From positions 1 through 38,670 of the forward strand of contig JAFQKX010000083.1 in assembly GCA_017414705.1 (NCBI GenBank): a stretch of DNA of 38,670 bases, given 5' to 3'. Numbering within the stretch: position 1 is the stretch's first letter; each line of letters opens with the position of its first letter. A program made the translations under genes and the position numbers. The notes beneath the pieces are model-generated. The model saw only the letters and a program-made list of their open reading frames with translations, was not told the DNA's origin and ran no database searches. Positions 22,593 through 29,254 of this stretch are shown one piece after another. The stretch is from Clostridia bacterium (GTDB taxonomy: Bacteria > Bacillota > Clostridia > Oscillospirales > Acutalibacteraceae).

Positions 22593-23162
22593 ATGGCGAA
22601 GCATAGCCGTCCTTTTTCTTTCAACCTCGCGCAGGTTAAATTGCCCGTGCTGCTGATCACATTGACCGTTTTGGTTGCAGTAGTCGGCATCGTTTTGGCA
22701 ATTGTTTTGCTGCAAAAGCAGCCCGCACAGTCCGATTCGGCTTCTTCTGTTTGGTCTGCTTCGTCTGCCGTAACGTCGACGCAGTCGCAGACGGGGGCGA
22801 ATGTATCATGGCCCGTTATTTCTAATGGGGGTGCTTCTCAGCCATATTCTTCCGCCTATTCCATTCAATCCTACGTGCCCGAGAAGAAGATTATTAATGT
22901 GGAAAAAGGGGATGAGCTGGTATTTCAGCAGGGTGGTGCTGCCACCGTGCGTATCCGAGCCGTTGCATATACCGTGTATACGCTGGAAATCCGCCCTGTC
23001 GGACGGCAGCCGATCACTGTCGGCAGCAAAAGGACCGACGGTAACGGCAACGCCGTCTGGAATTGGACGCTTGATCCTGCTTTGGGCGGCGGAGAGTATC
23101 CCTTTGTCATCTACTCTGAACAAGATCGAGAAGAATTTTACGTCTGGATCGAAGATCAATAA
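22593..23162 (+). CDS. Membrane-anchored extracytoplasmic protein, unknown
   Basis: A 189-residue protein with a basic N-terminus, one transmembrane helix (about residues 17-41), a Ser/Gln-rich linker (about 45-90) and a beta-rich C-terminal domain (KKIINVEKGDELVFQQGGAATVRIRAVAYTVYTLEIRPVG...GEYPFVIYSE). The domain looks like an immunoglobulin-like sandwich exposed outside the cell. I recognise no family. CGGAGGG precedes the ATG. It is a monocistronic unit with promoter and terminator. Confidence 0.72.
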   Translation: MAKHSRPFSFNLAQVKLPVLLITLTVLVAVVGIVLAIVLLQKQPAQSDSASSVWSASSAVTSTQSQTGANVSWPVISNGGASQPYSSAYSIQSYVPEKKIINVEKGDELVFQQGGAATVRIRAVAYTVYTLEIRPVGRQPITVGSKRTDGNGNAVWNWTLDPALGGGEYPFVIYSEQDREEFYVWIEDQ

Positions 23163-23165
23163 TAA

Positions 23166-23199
23166 TAAAAACCGGAGACTCATTGAGCCTCCGGTTTTT
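23166..23199. terminator. Bidirectional terminator between the gene at 22593 and tRNA-Arg
   Basis: AAAACCGGAG pairs with CTCCGGTTTT, with A/T runs both sides. It abuts the tRNA 3' end. Confidence 0.85.
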
Positions 23200-23275
23200 G
23201 GCGCGCTGTAAGGGATTCGAACCCCTGACCTTTTGGTTCGTAGCCAAACACTCTATCCAGCTGAGCTAACAGCGC
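23199..23275 (-). tRNA. tRNA-Arg (anticodon ACG)
   Basis: A 77-nt tRNA with the acceptor stem GCGCTGT/ACAGCGC, a D arm (AGCTCAGCTGGATAGAG), the anticodon arm TTTGG-CTACGAA-CCAAA (anticodon ACG, wobble A expected to become inosine), a T arm with GGTTCGAATCC, discriminator G and an encoded CCA. Confidence 0.96.
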
Positions 23276-23374
23276 ATTTTTGACTGCCCGACTATATTAG
23301 CACATCCGAACCGAAAAATCAATAGTAAATTTGCGAGTTTTTTAAAAATTTTTTATTTTCACAGACACGAATCG

Positions 23375-23412
23375 AAAAAGGCTCTTTGCTTTGTTGCAAA
23401 AGAGCCTTTTTG
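23375..23412 (-). terminator. Terminator of the S1-domain gene
   Basis: AAAAAGGCTCTTTGC pairs with the matching GCAAAAGAGCCTTTTT arm, with T runs on the minus strand. Confidence 0.88.
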
Positions 23413-23417
23413 CTTGA

Positions 23418-24344
23418 TCAAAAAACAGTCCGGATACTTTTGGGACACCCGTGCGGAGAATATTCCCATACGTCGATATGCGAATCGTCTACAAAATAAC
23501 GCGGCGGTTGGGGAGAGTAGTCTTCGTCAAACGCATCAATGATGATCAGCTTGACCTTCATCTTGTCAGGCAGAATGCTTTTGATGTAAACGCTGGCGTG
23601 TTGTCCTGCATAAATATCGGGTTTTGGTTCTGCCAATCCCGCAAGATTGGGAGTCAACTCCACGAAAGCACCGTAATCCTCTACGGTGCGGATAATACCG
23701 GAAACTGTTTCGCCTTGTGAAAAGGTATTGGCGTTTTCCAACCAGGTGCCCAGCAGCTCTTTGTGTGTCAGCGTTAACCGTCCGTCTTCACCGCGCAGCC
23801 GTACCACGGCGCGAACGGTATCGCCCACGCAAAAGCGGTCGGAGGGATGGAAAATACGCGAAACCGAGATGGAATCAATCGGAATCAGTGACGAAATGCC
23901 GCATCCGATGTCGCAAAATGCTCCAAACGGCTCCAAGTGCGTGATCCGTACCTCAATGATATCACCCGGTTGCAGCAGGTCTACGTATTGTCTCATGCAC
24001 AATTCCTGCGCGCGGCGGCGGGAAAGCAGTGCCACCGTTTCTCCGTCCTGCTTTGAAAAGCCGGTCACCGTAAAGCAAACCGCCTTATTGACACGCGAGA
24101 TCAGCGCAATGTCCCGTACCGAGCCTTCGCGAATACCGATTGCACCTTCCTCCCGCGGAATGAGACCTTTCATACAGCCGAGATCCACCCAAAGATCGTG
24201 CGTGCCCGTTGCACGCAGGGCACGTGCCTCCAAGATATGTTCCTTTGCCATTGCGTCGGCCAAAGCGGCAGGGGAAGCACAGGCGTTCAGGTTAGCAGGG
24301 GAACGGAAGAGTCGCCCTTCCGGATAAAACTGTTTCATTTGCAT
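23418..24344 (-). CDS. S1 RNA-binding domain protein
   Basis: A 308-residue protein. After an N-terminal region (about 1-120) with a degenerate OB-like repeat (ALRATGTHDLWVDLGCMKGLIPREE), two S1 domains follow: about 125-200 (LLQPGDIIEVRITHLEPFGAFCDIGCGISSLIPID) and 210-275 (FSQGETVSGIIRTVEDYGAFVELTPNLAGLAEP). It resembles the short ribosomal-protein-S1-like proteins of Firmicutes, which bind RNA and are not essential ribosome components. Two in-frame ATGs (24344, 24338) follow AGGATG; the second is better spaced. Confidence 0.88.
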   Translation of the reverse strand: MQMKQFYPEGRLFRSPANLNACASPAALADAMAKEHILEARALRATGTHDLWVDLGCMKGLIPREEGAIGIREGSVRDIALISRVNKAVCFTVTGFSKQDGETVALLSRRRAQELCMRQYVDLLQPGDIIEVRITHLEPFGAFCDIGCGISSLIPIDSISVSRIFHPSDRFCVGDTVRAVVRLRGEDGRLTLTHKELLGTWLENANTFSQGETVSGIIRTVEDYGAFVELTPNLAGLAEPKPDIYAGQHASVYIKSILPDKMKVKLIIIDAFDEDYSPQPPRYFVDDSHIDVWEYSPHGCPKSIRTVF

Positions 24345-24464
24345 ATCATCCTATCTGCCGAGACGGCATATTTTTGGTCGTTTGTTTATATATATGCCCC
24401 GACTGCGGATGAAATGCGTTGCAAACCGAAGGTCTCGTGGTTGATTGCTTTATTTATTTTTAAC

Positions 24465-24493
24465 TTGAAAAGAGGGAGTATGAATGATATAAT
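24465..24493 (+). promoter_or_regulatory. SigmaA-type promoter for the DUF5067 gene
   Basis: TTGAAA, 17 bp, perfect TATAAT. Confidence 0.85.
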
Positions 24494-24523
24494 GTATGCA
24501 TAGTTGCAAAAGGAGAATCCTAT

Positions 24524-25009
24524 ATGAAAAAAAGTTATATTGCCTTAATCGTTGCTGTCGCGATATTTGCGAATATTCTTATTCTTTCCTTTTTATTGCC
24601 CATGATTGGATATTGGTTTGGCTTGGTTTTTTTTAGTTCGGACACAAGCTACAATAACGCGGAGATCGAGATCGTCGATTACCGTTTGTGTGAGGGAAAA
24701 GACGGGGAAGACATTATTGTTGTTAAATATTTGCTGAAAAATAACGGCAAGGATCCAACGGCATTGGGTTACGAAGGCAATTTTTATGCATACCAAGAAG
24801 GCATTGGTCTTGTTGAATGCTATGAAGAACTTCCCAAGGAATGCAATTATGATTTGGATGATCAATATAAGAACATAAAAGGCGGGGTAGAATATTACGC
24901 CGAGATTGCTTATGTGCTTGAATTTTCGGATAAGGACGTGGAGATTTTGGTTGAGGACTACGGTGACTTTTCCGACCGTAAAAAAGAAAAAGTATTTCAG
25001 CTTCAATGA
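24524..25009 (+). CDS. DUF5067-like exported protein
   Basis: A 161-residue protein with an N-terminal hydrophobic segment (about residues 5-38, membrane anchor or signal) and a beta-sandwich-like extracytoplasmic domain: AEIEIVDYRLCEGKDGEDIIVVKYLLKNNGKDPTALGYEGNFYAYQEG, ending VLEFSDKDVEILVEDYGDFSD. This strand pattern matches DUF5067 proteins, whose function is not known. It has a strong promoter and AAAAGGAG site. Its base composition is A+T-richer than the core genes and it directly precedes the repeat-bounded R-M cassette, so it may be acquired DNA. Confidence 0.72.
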   Translation: MKKSYIALIVAVAIFANILILSFLLPMIGYWFGLVFFSSDTSYNNAEIEIVDYRLCEGKDGEDIIVVKYLLKNNGKDPTALGYEGNFYAYQEGIGLVECYEELPKECNYDLDDQYKNIKGGVEYYAEIAYVLEFSDKDVEILVEDYGDFSDRKKEKVFQLQ

Positions 25010-25014
25010 GAAAT

Positions 25015-25055
25015 AAAAAAGATGTGCGGGATTTAGCACGATACTATTAACGGAG
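25015..25055 (+). repeat. Left copy of an inverted repeat pair flanking the R-M cassette
   Basis: It begins with AAAAAAGATGTGCGGGA (25015-25031) and ends with TAACGGAG (25048-25055). The same two blocks, with a similar TAG...CTA centre, occur in inverted orientation at 28518-28556. Inward of each copy lies a terminator hairpin. Confidence 0.8.
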
Positions 25056-25061
25056 TTTAAT

Positions 25062-25098
25062 AAAAGAAACCGCCAATGGTAAGTTGGCGGTTTCTTTT
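25062..25098. terminator. Bidirectional terminator at the end of hsdS
   Basis: AAAAGAAACCGCCAA pairs perfectly with TTGGCGGTTTCTTTT around a 7-nt loop. Confidence 0.9.
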
Positions 25099-25182
25099 GC
25101 TATATAAGTGGGGTTGGGCTACCGCCCAACTGTATTTGTATACACAAATGCGATGCCGGTTCTTCTTTTCCAAAGATAGTTT

Positions 25183-26625
25183 CTATTCTCCTAACAAGTC
25201 CTTTTCAAACTGGTCTTTTGCTGCTTGCCATTCTTGTTCTGCTTCAATTTTCAACTGTCTTGCTTTCAATCGACGCTTTTGAATCTCATCTGCAATTTCC
25301 TGTTGAACGGTAATGTCGGGAACGGGAATTTTAACATTCTTTAACGTGTCGGTATTTACACCCGCCTGATTGTTGAAGTTAGTACACAACAGTTTCCAAT
25401 ATCCAATACTCAATAACACGTTGAAGAATGCGGCTACGTAGTAGGGATTTATTCCTTCCTTTACAGTTATACGTGTTATATGATTTGAAGCGGCACAGGG
25501 TATATCTGCATCCAATACCGTGGTTTTTCCGACCAATTCAGGAGAGTTTGTGTTATTAAAAATAACTTCATTCCTTTTGCAATAATCCTTGTTACTCAAA
25601 CGACTCTTTGGAACGTACTTTTTCGTATTAAACGTTAATTCGCCATCTGGTGTAATGCTGAAGGGTCGAAGGTGTGGAACTCGTTGTGAATTCGGCAAAT
25701 TATCTGCTTGATCTTCCTTTCCCGCAGCAAATCCCGAAACAATCTTTTCGCTTATTGCCTCAACAGTAAGCACCTCATAAGCAGATTTTTCTATCTGCAT
25801 TCTAAAATGAGCAAACTCCGGAGAATAGTAATCTGCGTCAATGCGACTATGTATATCGGCGTATTTAGTTGCATAAATTATTTTCTTGTCCGGAAAATCA
25901 AAGGATAGTCCTAATCTTTCTAAAACATATTTGCTCAGTGAAGAAAGCAAATTCTCTGATTTGTAAATCTTACTTTGCATTGACGCGCTGGCATCGTCCA
26001 TAAAATCAACCAATTTTTGTTGAATATCAAGCGGAGGAAGCACAATTTCAAAAGATTTATATTCTTCTTTATTTATATTTGATTGAACGGCAGAGCGTTG
26101 TATTCCTTTTACCCATTTTTGATAGAAATTAATTTTTGTACACCAATAGGCGTATTTGGGAATGACCTTTTTTTCGTCAAATCTAAATCGAATACAATAA
26201 CCTGCAAAAACAGCACTTCCAATACTGCCGTCATAAAAGTAGGTTCTTCCGACGGAACCGCTACGAGCAAAAAGAATATCGTTTTTCTTTAACAAATGCT
26301 TGTCTAAATACGTTTCCGCTGTCATATATTTGTGATTCTCTTCAATGCCAAAATCATCAAAATCTGTTATTCTGATATATTTGGGTTGTTTGTCGTCTGT
26401 TCGTTCTATTGCGGAGGCAGAAGTTCCGTAACAAGGTTCTTCAAGGCATAACTCTCCCAAGGGATTCGTTTTTAGGTTTGTACCTGTAATCGAAAGCTTA
26501 TAAAGAACGTGATTTATATCAATTCGGTTTTCAATATCCCCCCGTTTAACAGCGAAGACGCAAAGGTCATTCGCATCGGGGGTTATGCGAAAAAAGGTTT
26601 TGCGTCCTTCTGGAATTCCTTCCAT
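25183..26625 (-). CDS. hsdS: Restriction-modification specificity subunit (HsdS-type)
   Basis: A 480-residue S subunit that picks the DNA target. Two target recognition domains (about residues 1-190 and 250-420) are each followed by a conserved helical spacer: LPPLDIQQKLVDFMDDASASMQSKIYKSENLL (about 195-230) and VPDITVQQEIADEIQKRRLKARQLKIEAEQEW (about 435-465). Its ATG lies inside the methylase gene (43-bp overlap), so the two are coupled. The gene is clearly more A+T-rich than its partner and the flanking core genes, which fits exchange of recognition domains. The binding site cannot be predicted. Confidence 0.92.
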   Translation of the reverse strand: MEGIPEGRKTFFRITPDANDLCVFAVKRGDIENRIDINHVLYKLSITGTNLKTNPLGELCLEEPCYGTSASAIERTDDKQPKYIRITDFDDFGIEENHKYMTAETYLDKHLLKKNDILFARSGSVGRTYFYDGSIGSAVFAGYCIRFRFDEKKVIPKYAYWCTKINFYQKWVKGIQRSAVQSNINKEEYKSFEIVLPPLDIQQKLVDFMDDASASMQSKIYKSENLLSSLSKYVLERLGLSFDFPDKKIIYATKYADIHSRIDADYYSPEFAHFRMQIEKSAYEVLTVEAISEKIVSGFAAGKEDQADNLPNSQRVPHLRPFSITPDGELTFNTKKYVPKSRLSNKDYCKRNEVIFNNTNSPELVGKTTVLDADIPCAASNHITRITVKEGINPYYVAAFFNVLLSIGYWKLLCTNFNNQAGVNTDTLKNVKIPVPDITVQQEIADEIQKRRLKARQLKIEAEQEWQAAKDQFEKDLLGE

Positions 26626-28391
26626 TTCTTTACAATCTCGTCAAGCTGAGATTCGGTTTTTCTTCCCGTAGCATCGTAACCGATTAGCTCGGGTGCTGCC
26701 ATAAAGATTGCTTCGTTATCATTCGGCTTTTCGTTTTCTCCGCGCTTGCGAACGAAGATGACAGACGCCTTTACTCCTGCTCCGAAGTGTGCGAACGCGC
26801 ACTGCGGCAAGCTTACGACCGCAAGAAGCTGGAATTTTTCAAGGATAAAATCACGAACGTACTGCATTGAGCTGTTTGTCAAAATACCGTCGGGCAGGAC
26901 GATAGCTGCCTTGCCTGTTTCGGGCTTCAAGAACTGCCAAATTCTCTCGATAAACAGAACCTCGGAGCTTTGGGTTTTGCGTATCTTGACCTTGCCCTTT
27001 GCATCGGTCTGAGTGCCGAGCTCATACGTAGCCAAATATGGTTTTTCCGCGAGATTTATCGTAGAACCGAAGGGCGGGTTTGTAAGTATAAGATCAAAAC
27101 GGTTTTCGGCAAAGCCCTTGTTTCGGTCGTGCATTTTGTCAATGCTTTCGAGCGCGTCGTGGCTGATGACGTTTGTATGTCCGTCATCGTGAACGATCAT
27201 ATTCATCTTTGCTACTCGTGCAATTTCGTCGTTTATTTCGATGCCGTAAAGGTGTTTTGCGGCAAAGTCGTGCCAATAGTTATAATAATCAACCGAACCC
27301 TTTTCGTAATATTCGCCCGCTTGATCGCGCATATAATCGAGCGCATGAAGCAGAAATCCGCCCGAACCGCACGAGGGGTCGAGAACGTCGTGATCCTGCT
27401 CAGGCTTCATCATTTTTACGCAAAATTCGATAATCGGACGGGGAGTAAAGTATTGACCGAAATCGCCCTTGAAAAATCCGTCCATGAACTGCTCAAAGGC
27501 AACGCCTTTAACGTCAAGGTCAGTTTTACTCAAATTGATAGCTTCCAAATGGGAGACCACCGTGTGAAGAACGCGATCATCCACCTTTATGGATTCCGTA
27601 AACACCTCGGGGTCTCTTATTTTTTGCTCGTCGTACAGCGCGTTTATCCGCGCAGCCAACTTTGACGACGGCTCGTGCGTCTTTATCTGGAACTGATATG
27701 GCTCACCGTCTCTACGATGTTTCTGCTCGTCGCTTATTTTGACAAAGATCAATTTGCAGAGCTCGCCGAATGCCGTTGGCGGAGAAAGGCGACCACCGCC
27801 CCATAGGGTCTGATGACATTTCTTGATAGCCGCGATTAATGTCTCGCGCGAAACGGGCTTGATGTCGTTTGCCGTGCCTTTATAAAAACGGTATTCCTGC
27901 GGCTTGCCGTATGCTTTCGGTAAGTCGGCAACTACGTTTTTCTCGCGTTCGAGTATTCCGAACTTGTCCGAAACGTCAAGGACTCGGCGGGTTTCGCCCG
28001 CTATTATTACCGCATATTCCGCGCGCAGCTTTATCCATGTCGCGTTGCCTACTCCTTGCTCGATTGCCTGATTAAATTCTGCGTCAGTTATTCCGTCCTT
28101 TTTGCACTCCACTACTGCGTAAGGGCGAGTGCAGGCATCGTCGCTGAAAATGACGATGTCCGCGCGGTTTGCGGGTAATCTATCCGGAACAGCCACCTCG
28201 ACCTTAATTCTGTTCGCGGGGTACTCGTATTTATAAATAAGCTCCGCCCAAAATTCTGCGCGTATTTTTTCCTCGGGATCATTATAATTTTTTATGGTTT
28301 CGCCTGAAGTGATGTAAGTAATTTTCTGCTTTTCGTCCGTTCCAGTTATGTGCGCATAGCCGTCTTTTATCGCTCTTTCAAGATAGGTCAT
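26583..28391 (-). CDS. Fused PD-(D/E)XK nuclease and N6-adenine methylase (BcgI-like RM subunit or HsdM)
   Basis: A 602-residue protein. Residues about 30-150 form an HsdR-N-like nuclease domain: Glu in EEKIRAEF, Asp in RADIVIF, Glu and Lys in VVECKKDG, and a QGVGNA segment after it. From about 190 an HsdM-type methylase follows with GDFGQYFTPRPI, motif I DPSCGSGGF and motif IV NPPFG, which methylates adenine using S-adenosylmethionine. There is no helicase-type HsdR gene. Nuclease-methylase fusion plus separate S subunit matches the BcgI arrangement (type IIB/IIG). The ATG at 28391 is chosen because GGGAGGT lies 7 nt upstream; 28415 has a poor site. Confidence 0.87.
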   Translation of the reverse strand: MTYLERAIKDGYAHITGTDEKQKITYITSGETIKNYNDPEEKIRAEFWAELIYKYEYPANRIKVEVAVPDRLPANRADIVIFSDDACTRPYAVVECKKDGITDAEFNQAIEQGVGNATWIKLRAEYAVIIAGETRRVLDVSDKFGILEREKNVVADLPKAYGKPQEYRFYKGTANDIKPVSRETLIAAIKKCHQTLWGGGRLSPPTAFGELCKLIFVKISDEQKHRRDGEPYQFQIKTHEPSSKLAARINALYDEQKIRDPEVFTESIKVDDRVLHTVVSHLEAINLSKTDLDVKGVAFEQFMDGFFKGDFGQYFTPRPIIEFCVKMMKPEQDHDVLDPSCGSGGFLLHALDYMRDQAGEYYEKGSVDYYNYWHDFAAKHLYGIEINDEIARVAKMNMIVHDDGHTNVISHDALESIDKMHDRNKGFAENRFDLILTNPPFGSTINLAEKPYLATYELGTQTDAKGKVKIRKTQSSEVLFIERIWQFLKPETGKAAIVLPDGILTNSSMQYVRDFILEKFQLLAVVSLPQCAFAHFGAGVKASVIFVRKRGENEKPNDNEAIFMAAPELIGYDATGRKTESQLDEIVKKWKEFQKDAKPFFA

Positions 28392-28432
28392 TGTTTTTAC
28401 CTCCCATTTTGCCATACACTTTCTTGATTACC

Positions 28433-28461
28433 ATTATACCAAACTTCAATGCTTTTTTCAA
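28433..28461 (-). promoter_or_regulatory. SigmaA-type promoter for the R-M operon
   Basis: On the minus strand TTGAAA, 17 bp, perfect TATAAT. Confidence 0.85.
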
Positions 28462-28475
28462 TATGAAACTACTAA

Positions 28476-28507
28476 AAAAGACAGAAGGTAACAACCCTCT
28501 GTCTTTT
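28476..28507. terminator. Bidirectional terminator upstream of the R-M operon
   Basis: AAAAGACAGA pairs with TCTGTCTTTT (with AGG/CCC inside), A/T runs on both sides. Confidence 0.8.
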
Positions 28508-28517
28508 GATCAAATAT

Positions 28518-28556
28518 CTCCGTTAAGGATAGCACCTATTCCCGCACATCTTTTTT
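28518..28556 (-). repeat. Right copy of the inverted repeat pair flanking the R-M cassette
   Basis: Read on the minus strand it starts AAAAAAGATGTGCGGGA and ends TAACGGAG, matching the left copy at 25015-25055 in opposite orientation; the centre (ATAGGTGCTATCC) is a small hairpin. Confidence 0.8.
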
Positions 28557-28590
28557 GTTTTGAATCAACTCGTTTTGATGAGCATTGACC

Positions 28591-28887
28591 TTAGTTTTTA
28601 TCCGAAAGTGCGCGCTCTAACCAAATAGCGCCCAGATCCATAGCGTTGTAAAGACCGTTTTTCTCGCTCTTTTTGACTACGCGATCCTTTTCGCTCAAGG
28701 TCGGATCGGTCTTGACCAAAGCGATCTCTACCTTTTCGGAAACCTTCAGCTTTTTGACCTTGTTTGCCGTCAGCACCTTCATCATGATCACGTACGGATC
28801 GGCGGTGCTGCCGTAATAAAGCACGTTTCCGCTGCGTACCAGCGGGCGACCTTTATAGGTCAGAAATTCAGACTCGTTCGGCATCAT
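28591..28887 (-). CDS. Conserved small protein downstream of ireB, unknown
   Basis: A 98-residue basic protein with a beta-rich start (EFLTYKGRPLVRSGNVLYYGSTADPYVIMMKVL) and a Lys-rich middle, ending in a helix (YNAMDLGAIWLERAL). No transmembrane segment and no known motif. The ATG at 28887 follows AAAAAGGGTG; a GTG at 28893 overlaps the ireB stop. It sits directly after ireB and is probably co-transcribed, so a link to the same signalling or cell-wall function is possible but unproven. Confidence 0.7.
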   Translation of the reverse strand: MMPNESEFLTYKGRPLVRSGNVLYYGSTADPYVIMMKVLTANKVKKLKVSEKVEIALVKTDPTLSEKDRVVKKSEKNGLYNAMDLGAIWLERALSDKN

Positions 28888-28889
28888 GT

Positions 28890-29144
28890 TCACCCTTTTT
28901 GAATATAAATTTTGACCATTGCCTGCAGCAGCTCGTCGCGATCAATGCGGCGGATGAGGCTGCGTGCGTTGTTATAGGTCGTGATGTAAGTCGGATCCTC
29001 CGACAGGATGTATCCCACCAGTTGATTGATGGGGTTGTATCCTTTTTCCCGCAGAGCTTCATATACCGTAACTACAATGGCGTGCATCTCCTGATCGGCA
29101 TCCCGAATGGGAGAAAAAGTAATGGTTGAATTTTTGTCCAGCAT
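28890..29144 (-). CDS. ireB: IreB family regulatory phosphoprotein
   Basis: An 84-residue protein of the IreB/YrzL (UPF0297) family. The signature ALREKGYNPINQLVGYILSEDPTYITTYNNARSLIRRIDRDELLQAMVKIYI is nearly complete. In Enterococcus IreB is a target of the Ser/Thr kinase IreK and affects cephalosporin resistance. The phosphorylated N-terminal Thr region is represented by STITFSPI. In most Firmicutes it is followed by ruvX and a DUF1292 gene; here neither follows. AAGGAGG lies 8 nt before the ATG at 29144. A palindrome overlaps its promoter. Confidence 0.94.
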   Translation of the reverse strand: MLDKNSTITFSPIRDADQEMHAIVVTVYEALREKGYNPINQLVGYILSEDPTYITTYNNARSLIRRIDRDELLQAMVKIYIQKG

Positions 29145-29190
29145 AATCAAAACCTCCTTGGAAATCGGTTGTTAATACAATAATACTATT

Positions 29191-29219
29191 ATATTACACT
29201 ATTCGGTGTAAAATTGCAA
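29191..29219 (-). promoter_or_regulatory. Promoter of ireB
   Basis: On the minus strand TTGCAA, 17 bp, TAATAT. The spacer and -10 are covered by an inverted repeat. Confidence 0.6.
29194..29211. promoter_or_regulatory. Candidate operator in the ireB promoter
   Basis: TTACAC-N6-GTGTAA, a perfect 6+6 inverted repeat lying between -35 and -10. The position is suited to a dimeric repressor; no regulator is identified. Confidence 0.5.
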
Positions 29220-29254
29220 GTCACACCGCAAAGAAAATTTCACAGACACGAAAA

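Noticed and set aside
23199-23275. tRNA-Arg as an integration site for the R-M region
   Set aside because: No integrase gene and no second copy of the tRNA 3' end were seen between here and 28.6 kb.
28392-28415. Upstream ATG at 28415 for the methylase
   Set aside because: Poor ribosome site, while the ATG at 28391 has GGGAGGT at ideal spacing; the upstream codons contain that site.
25015-28556. Insertion sequence ends
   Set aside because: No transposase gene lies between the inverted repeats and no flanking target-site duplication is evident, so it is listed as a repeat pair only.
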